Shown in pieces: positions 57,699 through 64,000 of a stretch of 64,000 nucleotides of DNA. Origin of the DNA: Streptococcus sp. Marseille-Q5986. Its GTDB lineage: Bacteria > Bacillota > Bacilli > Lactobacillales > Streptococcaceae. The stretch is from NCBI RefSeq assembly GCF_946902915.1, contig NZ_CAMPPY010000001.1:1-64000 (forward strand), given 5' to 3'. The position numbers and the translations under genes were made by a program. The notes under the pieces were generated by a model, which was not told the DNA's origin, made no database searches, and saw only the letters and a list, made by a program, of their open reading frames with translations. How positions within the stretch are numbered: position 1 is the first letter of the stretch; every line of letters begins with the position of its first letter.

Positions 57699-59675
57699 AT
57701 GTCAAATCTATCTGTTAATGCAATCCGTTTCCTAGGTATTGACGCCATCAACAAAGCAAACTCAGGTCACCCAGGGGTGGTTATGGGGGCTGCTCCAATG
57801 GCCTATAGCCTCTTTACAAAGCAACTTCGTATCAATCCAGCTCAACCAAACTGGATCAACCGCGACCGTTTTATTCTTTCAGCAGGACACGGCTCTATGC
57901 TTCTTTATGCCCTTCTTCACCTTTCTGGTTTTGAAGATGTCAGCATGGATGAAGTCAAGAACTTCCGCCAATGGGGTTCCAAAACACCAGGTCACCCAGA
58001 ATTTGGTCATACTGCGGGGGTTGACGCTACTACTGGACCTCTAGGTCAAGGGATTTCTACTGCTACTGGTTTTGCCCAAGCAGAACGCTTCTTAGCAGCC
58101 AAATATAACCGCGAAGGCTATAATATCTTTGATCACTATACTTACGTTATCTGTGGAGACGGAGATTTGATGGAAGGTGTTTCAAGTGAGGCGGCTTCAT
58201 ACGCAGGTTTACAAAAACTTGACAAGTTGGTTGTTCTTTATGATTCAAATGACATCAACTTGGATGGTGAGACAAAAGATTCCTTCACAGAAAGTGTTCG
58301 TGACCGTTACAATGCCTACGGTTGGCATACAGCCTTGGTTGAAGATGGAACAGACTTGGAAGCTATCCATGCTGCTATCGAAGCTGCTAAAGCTTCAGGC
58401 AAACCATCTTTGATTGAAGTGAAGACTGTGATTGGATACGGTTCTCCAAACAAACAAGGAACCAATGCTGTACACGGTGCTCCTCTTGGAGCAGACGAAA
58501 CTGCAGCGACTCGTCAAGCCCTCGGTTGGGACTATGAACCATTTGAAATCCCAGCTGAAGTATATGCTGATTTCAAAGAAAATGTTGCAGACCGTGGCGC
58601 ATCAGCTTATCAAGCTTGGACAAAATTAGTTGCTGACTATAAAGAAGCGCATCCAGAACTGGCTGCAGAAGTAGAAGCTATTATCGACGGCCGTGATCCA
58701 GTTGAAGTGACTCCAGCAGACTTCCCAGCTATAGAAAATGGCTTCTCTCAAGCAACTCGTAATTCAAGTCAAGATGCCTTGAACGTTGTAGCTTCCAAGT
58801 TGCCAACCTTCCTAGGTGGATCAGCTGACCTCGCTCACTCAAATATGACTTACATCAAAACGGACGGACTTCAAGACGACACTAATCGCTTGAACCGCAA
58901 CATTCAGTTTGGTGTTCGTGAATTTGCAATGGGAACAATCTTGAACGGGATGGCTCTTCACGGTGGACTTCGTGTATACGGTGGAACTTTCTTCGTCTTT
59001 TCTGACTATGTGAAGGCAGCTGTCCGTTTGTCAGCCTTGCAAGGACTTCCTGTGACTTATGTCTTTACCCACGATTCTATTGCGGTAGGGGAAGATGGCC
59101 CAACTCACGAACCAGTTGAACACTTGGCAGGTCTCCGTGCCATGCCAAATCTAAATGTTTTCCGTCCAGCAGATGCGCGTGAAACGCAAGCAGCTTGGTA
59201 CCTGGCAGTGACAAGTGAGAAAACACCAACTGCCCTTGTCTTGACCCGTCAAAACTTGACTGTTGAAGAGGGAACAGACTTCGACAAGGTTGCAAAAGGT
59301 GCCTATGTTGTCTATGAAAATGCAGCAGACTTTGATACCATCTTGATTGCGACAGGTTCAGAGGTCAATCTTGCTGTCTCAGCCGCCAAAGAATTGGCTA
59401 GTCAAGGTGAAAAAGTCCGCGTAGTCAGCATGCCATCTACAGATGTCTTTGACGCACAAGATGCAGCATACAAGGAAGAAATCCTTCCAAATGCAGTCCG
59501 CCGTCGTGTTGCAGTCGAAATGGGTGCAAGTCAAAACTGGTACAAATATGTCGGTCTAGATGGTGCCGTTCTCAGTATTGATACCTTTGGAGCCTCTGCC
59601 CCAGCACCAAAAGTCTTGGCAGAATATGGCTTTACTGTAGAAGATCTTGTAGAACTTGTGAATAACTTGAAATAA
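57699..59675 (+). CDS. tkt: Transketolase
   Basis: Transketolase moves two-carbon units between pentose and triose phosphates, so it can process the xylulose-5-phosphate made by the ula genes. The 658-residue protein has the thiamine-diphosphate motif [18 protein letters not shown]...N (about 155-185), GHPG-type [13 protein letters not shown] near the start and the C-terminal [13 protein letters not shown]. An AAAGGAAA site precedes the ATG. It is a single-gene unit with its own promoter and a strong terminator. Confidence 0.96.
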   Translation: MSNLSVNAIRFLGIDAINKANSGHPGVVMGAAPMAYSLFTKQLRINPAQPNWINRDRFILSAGHGSMLLYALLHLSGFEDVSMDEVKNFRQWGSKTPGHPEFGHTAGVDATTGPLGQGISTATGFAQAERFLAAKYNREGYNIFDHYTYVICGDGDLMEGVSSEAASYAGLQKLDKLVVLYDSNDINLDGETKDSFTESVRDRYNAYGWHTALVEDGTDLEAIHAAIEAAKASGKPSLIEVKTVIGYGSPNKQGTNAVHGAPLGADETAATRQALGWDYEPFEIPAEVYADFKENVADRGASAYQAWTKLVADYKEAHPELAAEVEAIIDGRDPVEVTPADFPAIENGFSQATRNSSQDALNVVASKLPTFLGGSADLAHSNMTYIKTDGLQDDTNRLNRNIQFGVREFAMGTILNGMALHGGLRVYGGTFFVFSDYVKAAVRLSALQGLPVTYVFTHDSIAVGEDGPTHEPVEHLAGLRAMPNLNVFRPADARETQAAWYLAVTSEKTPTALVLTRQNLTVEEGTDFDKVAKGAYVVYENAADFDTILIATGSEVNLAVSAAKELASQGEKVRVVSMPSTDVFDAQDAAYKEEILPNAVRRRVAVEMGASQNWYKYVGLDGAVLSIDTFGASAPAPKVLAEYGFTVEDLVELVNNLK

Positions 59676-59720
59676 TAAAATGAAAAGTTTTAAGGAATTC
59701 AATCGTAGATGATTGCTTAT

Positions 59721-59755
59721 AAAAATGGTGGAACGAATTCCGTTCCACCATTTTT
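59721..59755 (+). terminator. Strong bidirectional terminator after tkt
   Basis: AAAAATGGTGGAACG and CGTTCCACCATTTTT pair perfectly over 15 bases with a five-base loop. Confidence 0.85.
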
Positions 59756-59782
59756 ATAGAACATAAAAGAGATGTAAGGTTA

Positions 59783-59887
59783 ATACTCTTCGAAAATTAA
59801 ATTCAAACCATGCCAGCGTCGCCTTACCGTACTCAAGTACAGCTTGTGGCTAGCTTCCTAGTTTGCTCTTTGATTTTCATTGAGTAT
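59783..59887. repeat. BOX-type intergenic repeat
   Basis: The 105-base element begins ATACTCTTCGAAAAT and ends TTTTCATTGAGTAT, with GCCAGCGTCGCCTTACCGT and GCTAGCTTCCTAGTTTGC between. These are hallmarks of the BOX repeats (boxA and boxC) spread through S. pneumoniae and its close relatives; no separate boxB copy is obvious. The ends are inverted repeats, and such elements form stable RNA structures. Confidence 0.85.
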
Positions 59888-59893
59888 AATTTA

Positions 59894-60514
59894 TTAAAAA
59901 TTAACGTAGGTGGTTTCAGTCTTGACATAACCTGAATAGTCAGAGTTTTTATAAGACTTAGTAATAAATTTCCATTTTCGTTGATGTGCATTTATATAAG
60001 TGGTAGTGATGTAATAAGGATAAGGGTTATTTGATTGAAGCCAGGATTGATAGGCGCCTATACCGGAAAATGATGCGCCAATCACCCAAGGCCAAGGACC
60101 CCCAACAATCGCTCCTAATTGTGCAAAGAATGCACTTAATCCCAAATTCATCAAATTATCTCTAAAAGAATTTTCCAGTACATTTCCTCTGACGGTTGAG
60201 ACATAATGCCAAGCTTTTGGATCTATTGAACGAAAAGTTACTGAGTTGCTAATTGAGTTGATCTCATATTCACTAAAAAATTGACCATTCAAGTAAACAC
60301 CATCTGGACGTTTTTTAATGACATCTTTTTTACCATCACTATAAATAATTTCAAGAACGGTATCGTTTATGATGTTTATCTGTGTGGAGTCCGAATTAAC
60401 CTCAGTTTGTGTTGTATATAGATCATTATTTGCTAAAACAGATAGTGGTGAAACAACTACAACACATAAGCAAATTGTAGCTAGAAGATAAAAATACTTG
60501 AAATGTTTATACAC
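59894..60514 (-). CDS. Exported protein of unknown function
   Basis: The 206-residue protein starts at a GTG and has a signal peptide (about 1-28, cut near SVLA|NND). The mature part has an acidic/polar region (about 30-95, with GKKDVIKKRPDGVYLNG), then a Gly/aromatic-rich hydrophobic segment (about 122-155, GAIVGGPWPWVIGASFSGIGAYQ core), and a basic, Tyr-rich C-terminus. I do not recognise a named family; the layout recalls small exported Gram-positive proteins, some of which are bacteriocins. It has a weak ribosome site and is strongly AT-rich, between a BOX element and a tiny membrane-protein gene. Confidence 0.7.
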   Translation of the reverse strand: MYKHFKYFYLLATICLCVVVVSPLSVLANNDLYTTQTEVNSDSTQINIINDTVLEIIYSDGKKDVIKKRPDGVYLNGQFFSEYEINSISNSVTFRSIDPKAWHYVSTVRGNVLENSFRDNLMNLGLSAFFAQLGAIVGGPWPWVIGASFSGIGAYQSWLQSNNPYPYYITTTYINAHQRKWKFITKSYKNSDYSGYVKTETTYVNF

Positions 60515-60593
60515 AATAATTTCTACTTTTTATTTGATTTTTTTATAATTTAATTACACACTAAAAACACAGAAAAAGAAAGCGGCAATAAAA

Positions 60594-60794
60594 ATGAAAG
60601 TATCTCTTTTTTTAAAAAAAAGTTTCTGGTCAACCTTTTTGATTATTAACCAAACAATTATACTATTACATTTAAAGGATGGTTTGGATCGACAATACCT
60701 AACGACTGAGCACATATATTGGGTTGTAAGCACGTTTATATTTGTAAATATTTTAGTTGGAGTATTTAGTAATATTAAAATAAAAGAGGACTGA
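60594..60794 (+). CDS. Small two-helix membrane protein, hypothetical
   Basis: The 66-residue frame encodes two hydrophobic segments (about 11-26 and 41-60) with short basic and acidic ends. The start ATG lacks a clear ribosome site, and the region is very AT-rich. It is divergent from the exported-protein gene 80 bases away. Small immunity proteins often look like this, but nothing here proves a link. The frame could also be spurious. Confidence 0.4.
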   Translation: MKVSLFLKKSFWSTFLIINQTIILLHLKDGLDRQYLTTEHIYWVVSTFIFVNILVGVFSNIKIKED

Positions 60795-60833
60795 AAATAG
60801 ATTTGATTCTTACTAGAAAAGCAAGGCACAACC

Positions 60834-60862
60834 TTGTAAAAGTAGCTGAAATTTGATATAGT
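60834..60862 (+). promoter_or_regulatory. Promoter of yajC
   Basis: -35 TTGTAA (60834-60839) and -10 TATAGT (60857-60862), 17 bases apart, about 30 bases before the start codon. Confidence 0.6.
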
Positions 60863-60892
60863 AGTCCTATGTAAAAGATAAAGGAGAAAACA

Positions 60893-61213
60893 ATGAATCC
60901 AAATATTACTTTTTTAATCATGCTTGTAGGTATGATGGCCTTGATGTTCTTTATGCAACGTTCTCAAAAGAAACAAGCTCAAAAGCGTATGGAAAGCTTA
61001 AATAAACTTCAAAAAGGCTATGAAGTGATTACAATTGGCGGTCTTTACGGAACAGTGGATGAAGTAGACACTGAGAAGAGAACAATCGTACTTGATGTAG
61101 ATGGTGTTTATTTGACTTTTGAATTGACTGCTATCAAGACCGTTTTGCCGCTCAAAGAGGCTGTGACACCAGAAGGAACAGTTGTTGACGAAGGCGGAGC
61201 AATTGAAGAATAA
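60893..61213 (+). CDS. yajC: Preprotein translocase accessory subunit YajC
   Basis: YajC is a small inner-membrane partner of SecDF/YidC. The 106-residue protein has one N-terminal membrane helix (about 4-21), then the typical RSQKKQAQKRMESLNKLQKGYEVITIGGLYGTVDEVD stretch (core residues) and a short beta-rich domain. AAAGGAG lies upstream of the ATG. Streptococci usually carry the gene near uppS or tkt/adhE loci; here it stands alone. Confidence 0.9.
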   Translation: MNPNITFLIMLVGMMALMFFMQRSQKKQAQKRMESLNKLQKGYEVITIGGLYGTVDEVDTEKRTIVLDVDGVYLTFELTAIKTVLPLKEAVTPEGTVVDEGGAIEE

Positions 61214-61238
61214 AACGGGATCTGTCACTCCCGTTTTT
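61212..61238 (+). terminator. Terminator after yajC
   Basis: AAAACGGGA pairs with TCCCGTTTT across an eight-base loop, followed by T residues. Confidence 0.75.
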
Positions 61239-61260
61239 CTATAAAGTAAGAGGAAAAGGG

Positions 61261-61704
61261 ATGAGAAAAATAGTATTTGTGTGCTTAGGAAACATCTGCC
61301 GTAGCCCCATGGCGGAGTTTGTGATGAAATCCATAACGAGTGATTACCAGGTTGAGAGTCGTGCGACTTCGGCTTGGGAACATGGCAATCCGATTCATAA
61401 GGGAACGCAGGGGATTTTCCAGCAGTATCAGATTCCTTATGACAAAGACAAAACATCACTCCAGATTCGTAGAGAAGATTTTGAGTCATTTGATTACATT
61501 ATCGGGATGGATGCTTTAAACGTTTCAGATCTGCGTCACATGTGTCCTCAGGAATTGCAGTATAAGATCTACCCTTTTGCATCTGAAAGTGTTCCAGATC
61601 CTTGGTATACAGGAGATTTTGAGGAAACCTATGCTCGCATCACAAGTGGATGTCAAAGCTGGCTAGATCGATTAGAAAATGAGAGTGACAATGGAAAAGC
61701 TTAA
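61261..61704 (+). CDS. Low-molecular-weight protein tyrosine phosphatase
   Basis: The 147-residue soluble enzyme has the P-loop VCLGNICRSPMAE (Cys 8, Arg 14 region), a Ser-Arg motif and the catalytic Asp in the C-terminal VPDPWYTGDFEETY block. Length and motifs fit LMW-PTPs, which dephosphorylate tyrosine or arginine residues. It may counter a tyrosine kinase such as CpsD, but no partner is encoded here. The MORN-repeat gene starts within its last codons. Confidence 0.9.
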   Translation: MRKIVFVCLGNICRSPMAEFVMKSITSDYQVESRATSAWEHGNPIHKGTQGIFQQYQIPYDKDKTSLQIRREDFESFDYIIGMDALNVSDLRHMCPQELQYKIYPFASESVPDPWYTGDFEETYARITSGCQSWLDRLENESDNGKA

Positions 61705-62104
61705 ACAAATCTATGAGAAGTATAGAGTTTACCTAACTCGCCCTAGGTTAGAGTTCATTACAGTAGTCGTAATTGCACCCTGTGCCCTTTCGGTATTTCT
61801 ACTAAATACACCCAAAAAGGGTTTCCTGACACTTGATGGTGGTGCACTTGTTTATGATGGTACCCTGGTACGAGGGAAAATGAATGGTCAGGGGACCATG
61901 ACCTTTGAAAATGGGGACCAATATACAGGTGATTTCAATAATGGAGCCTTTAATGGAAAAGGAACCTTCCAATCAAAAGATGGCTGGAAATACGAAGGTG
62001 ATTTTGTAAATGGTCAGGCTGAAGGTCAAGGAAAGTTGACGACAGAGCAAGAAGTTGTCTATGAAGGAACCTTTAAACAAGGCGTTTTCCAACAAAAACA
62101 GTAG
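61691..62104 (+). CDS. MORN-repeat membrane-anchored protein
   Basis: The protein of about 137 residues has one N-terminal membrane helix (about 22-40) followed by about four MORN-type repeats (YDGTLVRGKMNGQGTMTFENGDQYTGDF..., YEGDFVNGQAEGQG). I choose the ATG at 61691 (MEKLKQIYEKYR); an ATG at 61679 would add four residues. The gene overlaps the end of the phosphatase gene by 14 bases, so both are likely co-translated. MORN proteins act as scaffolds; the role here is unknown. Confidence 0.82.
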   Translation: MEKLKQIYEKYRVYLTRPRLEFITVVVIAPCALSVFLLNTPKKGFLTLDGGALVYDGTLVRGKMNGQGTMTFENGDQYTGDFNNGAFNGKGTFQSKDGWKYEGDFVNGQAEGQGKLTTEQEVVYEGTFKQGVFQQKQ

Positions 62105-62128
62105 TCTCCAGATGAGGAGGCTATTTTT
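62102..62128 (+). terminator. Terminator after the MORN-repeat gene
   Basis: TAGTCTCC and GGAGGCTA (with one G-U pair) form the stem, starting at the stop codon, followed by five T residues. Confidence 0.8.
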
Positions 62129-62138
62129 AAAAGTATGA

Positions 62139-62153
62139 AAGAAAGCGTTTTCT
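62139..62153 (+). promoter_or_regulatory. cre-like site upstream of adhE
   Basis: AAGAAAGCGTTTTCT matches the cre consensus WTGNAANCGNWNNCW with a single mismatch. It is about 165 bases before the adhE -35 box. Confidence 0.6.
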
Positions 62154-62193
62154 GCGCACGGCTTCGATAAATAGCTATCAATTAGAAAAAACT

Positions 62194-62229
62194 TTGTGAA
62201 ATAAAAAAATATTTTTCATAATTTCACAA
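62194..62229 (+). promoter_or_regulatory. Widely spaced Rex-like half sites
   Basis: TTGTGAAAT (62194-62202) and its exact inverse ATTTCACAA (62221-62229) flank 18 bases of A/T. Each is a half of the Rex consensus TTGTGAANNNNTTCACAA, but the spacing is far too wide for a single dimer; two Rex dimers with one good half each are possible. A further copy of TTGTGAAAT lies at 62295-62303, and a GTGAA/TTCAC pair spans 62257-62277. Confidence 0.55.
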
Positions 62230-62316
62230 TCAGCCGGTCAAAACTCTATTGTACGGGTGAATTGAGAAAAAGTTCACAATCTTAGAAAAATTCTTTGTGA
62301 AATGCTTATGAAACTG

Positions 62317-62367
62317 TTTACAAAGCATAAAAAAAGAGTTATAATATACTTGTGAAAAAATTAACAA
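62317..62367 (+). promoter_or_regulatory. adhE promoter with Rex operator
   Basis: -35 TTTACA (62317-62322) and -10 TATAAT (62340-62345) have a 17-base spacer. TTGTGAAAAAATTAACAA (62350-62367) matches the 18-base Rex operator with one mismatch and covers the expected transcript start, so NADH-sensing Rex should repress adhE unless NADH is high. This regulation of adhE is established in related Gram-positive bacteria. Confidence 0.8.
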
Positions 62368-62400
62368 AGGATTACATCCTTAAAGGCTATGGAGGATAAT

Positions 62401-64000
62401 ATGGCTGATAAAAAAATAGTAACACCAGAGGAAAAACAACTTGCTGCTGAAAAGCATGTCGATGGTCTCGTGAAAAAAGCCCTGGTTGCGCTTGATGAAA
62501 TGTGCAAGTTGAACCAAGAGCAAGTTGACTACATCGTAGCAAAAGCGTCTGTTGCAGCACTTGATGCGCACGGTATCCTTGCACAACACGCAGTTGAAGA
62601 AACTGGTCGTGGCGTATTTGAAGATAAGGCGACAAAAAATCTATTTGCCTGTGAACACGTAGTGAACAATATGCGTGGAGTTAAAACAGCTGGAGCTATC
62701 GAAGATGATCCAATTACAGGTTTGACGAAGATTGCGGAGCCAGTTGGAGTTATTTGTGGTATCACTCCAACAACAAACCCAACTTCAACAGCAATTTTCA
62801 AATCATTGATTGCTTTGAAGACACGTAACCCAATTGTTTTCGCCTTCCACCCATCAGCTCAAGAATCTTCTGCTCATGCTGCACAAATCGTTCGCGATGC
62901 AGCCATCGCAGCCGGTGCACCTGAAAACTGTGTTCAATGGATTACAGAGCCATCTATGGAAGCAACTGGGGCACTTATGAACCACGAAGGTGTTGCGACT
63001 ATCCTCGCAACTGGTGGGAATGCTATGGTTAAAGCTGCATACTCATGTGGAAAACCAGCTCTTGGGGTAGGTGCCGGAAACGTTCCTGCCTATGTAGAAA
63101 AATCTGCTGACCTTCGTCAAGCAGCTCATGACATCGTTATGTCTAAATCGTTTGATAATGGGATGGTCTGTGCATCAGAACAAGCGGTTATCATTGATAA
63201 AGAAGTGTATGATGAATTTGTAGAAGAATTCAAATCATATCACACTTACTTTGTAAACAAGAAAGAAAAAGCGCTTCTTGAAGAATTCTGTTTCGGCGTG
63301 AAGGCAAACAGCAAAAATTGTGCAGGTGCTAAACTAAACGCAAACATCGTTGGTAAACCAGCGGCATGGATTGCAGAACAAGCAGGATTCAGCGTTCCAG
63401 AAGGAACAAACATCTTGGCTGCAGAATGTGCAGAAGTAGGACCAAAAGAACCATTGACTCGTGAAAAATTGTCACCAGTTATCGCTGTCCTAAAAGCTGA
63501 AGATACAGAAGATGGTCTTAAAAAAGCTCGTCAAATGGTTGAGTTTAACGGACTTGGTCACTCAGCAGCTATCCATACAAAAGACGAAGCTCTTGCTAAA
63601 CGCTTTGGTACAGAAATCAAAGCAATGCGTATTATCTGGAACTCTCCATCTACTTTCGGTGGTATCGGTGACGTATACAATGCCTTCATTCCATCATTGA
63701 CACTTGGATGTGGTTCATATGGACACAACTCAGTCGGTGATAACGTGAGTGCGATCAACCTTCTAAACATCAAGAAAGTAGGGAAACGTAGAAATAATAT
63801 GCAATGGTTTAAAGTTCCTTCAAAAATTTACTTCGAACGCAATTCTATCCAATACCTTCAAACATGTGAAGATATTGAACGCGTTATGATTGTTACAGAC
63901 AAATCGATCGAAAAACTTGGCTTTGTTCAACGGGTTATCGATCAATTGAATGCACGTAGCAACCGTGTAACAATCCAAGTCTTCTCAGATGTTGAACCAG
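62401..64000 (+). CDS. adhE: Bifunctional acetaldehyde-CoA/alcohol dehydrogenase AdhE (3' end beyond window)
   Basis: AdhE reduces acetyl-CoA to acetaldehyde and then ethanol, regenerating two NAD+. The window covers about the first 533 codons, out of roughly 880 in typical family members. The N-terminal aldehyde dehydrogenase domain is complete, with catalytic Cys C257 in FDNGMVCASEQ and the TGGNAMVKAAYS motif; the linker follows, and the window ends at the beginning of the iron-dependent alcohol dehydrogenase domain. GGAGG lies six bases before the ATG. The family forms long spirosome filaments in the cytoplasm. Confidence 0.96.
   Translation, partial: MADKKIVTPEEKQLAAEKHVDGLVKKALVALDEMCKLNQEQVDYIVAKASVAALDAHGILAQHAVEETGRGVFEDKATKNLFACEHVVNNMRGVKTAGAIEDDPITGLTKIAEPVGVICGITPTTNPTSTAIFKSLIALKTRNPIVFAFHPSAQESSAHAAQIVRDAAIAAGAPENCVQWITEPSMEATGALMNHEGVATILATGGNAMVKAAYSCGKPALGVGAGNVPAYVEKSADLRQAAHDIVMSKSFDNGMVCASEQAVIIDKEVYDEFVEEFKSYHTYFVNKKEKALLEEFCFGVKANSKNCAGAKLNANIVGKPAAWIAEQAGFSVPEGTNILAAECAEVGPKEPLTREKLSPVIAVLKAEDTEDGLKKARQMVEFNGLGHSAAIHTKDEALAKRFGTEIKAMRIIWNSPSTFGGIGDVYNAFIPSLTLGCGSYGHNSVGDNVSAINLLNIKKVGKRRNNMQWFKVPSKIYFERNSIQYLQTCEDIERVMIVTDKSIEKLGFVQRVIDQLNARSNRVTIQVFSDVEP

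Noticed and set aside
60554-60829. 91-codon minus-strand frame opposite the small membrane protein
   Set aside because: Its composition is that of an AT-rich shadow, with no ribosome site; the plus-strand frame is only slightly better, hence its low confidence.
60998-61489. 163-codon minus-strand frame across yajC and the phosphatase gene
   Set aside because: It covers two real genes and a terminator on the other strand and shows no coding features.

Overview
The window is a contiguous stretch of a streptococcal chromosome, most likely from the mitis group (Streptococcus mitis, S. oralis, S. pseudopneumoniae or a close relative). The support is the protein sequences themselves (StkP/PhpP pair, comG/cgl competence operon behind a ComX box, ascorbate ula cluster, YidC-Jag pair), a BOX-type intergenic repeat and an SMK-box (SAM-III) riboswitch ahead of metK. 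No rRNA, tRNA, CRISPR array or intact prophage was seen. Nearly all genes are on the + strand.

Layout. (1) 1-11.8 kb: tail of an AT-rich membrane-protein gene, tmcAL, rny, then the housekeeping operon gmk-rpoZ-priA-fmt-rsmB-phpP-stkP. (2) 11.8-13.1 kb: a decayed IS1182-type insertion sequence. (3) 13.2-20.5 kb: a two-gene ThrE-type exporter, glucose PTS IIABC, an endonuclease/exonuclease/phosphatase-fold protein, a CshB-like RNA helicase and metK. (4) 20.6-28.3 kb: a starch/cyclodextrin utilisation locus made of a maltodextrin-binding lipoprotein, an intracellular neopullulanase-type GH13 enzyme, a secreted cyclodextrin glucanotransferase whose only sensible start codon is ATA, and two ABC permeases. 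The lipoprotein and permeases need an ATPase encoded elsewhere. (5) 28.4-40.2 kb: a frameshifted glutamate-cysteine ligase-like gene, thrC, a MATE exporter, a HAD phosphatase, a MarR regulator with a frameshifted DUF1304 gene, a divergent DUF975 gene, tgt, oatA, nagA and a DUF1033 gene. (6) 40.2-45.6 kb: comGA-GG, the DNA-uptake pilus operon, followed by a methyltransferase gene with an internal stop and a second, intact methyltransferase gene. (7) 45.6-49.8 kb: ackA, rnpA-yidC-jag, and an unknown gene. (8) 49.9-59.7 kb: the L-ascorbate regulon ulaABCDEF, ulaR, ulaG and tkt, with matching dyads just upstream of the ulaA and ulaG promoters. (9) 59.7-64 kb: a BOX repeat, an exported protein of unknown function divergent from a tiny membrane protein, then yajC, a low-molecular-weight phosphatase, a MORN-repeat protein and the first 533 codons of adhE, behind Rex-like and cre-like sites.

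How it fits together. Carbon metabolism dominates: glucose, dextrin and ascorbate uptake feed glycolysis and the pentose phosphate pathway, and ackA and adhE handle acetyl-CoA overflow. Cre-like sites precede the dextrin locus, ackA and adhE, as expected for CcpA control. Three genes of the core genome are broken by single-base changes, two of them in T runs, which points either to real decay or phase variation or to assembly error.

The most unusual observations are the ATA start of the glucanotransferase and the ISL3-end-like motifs flanking its locus, the loss of one PASTA repeat together with a low-complexity tail in StkP, the paired ula operators, and the exported-protein/mini-membrane-protein pair beside the BOX element. 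All calls come from reading the sequence and from memory of the families; no database search was run.
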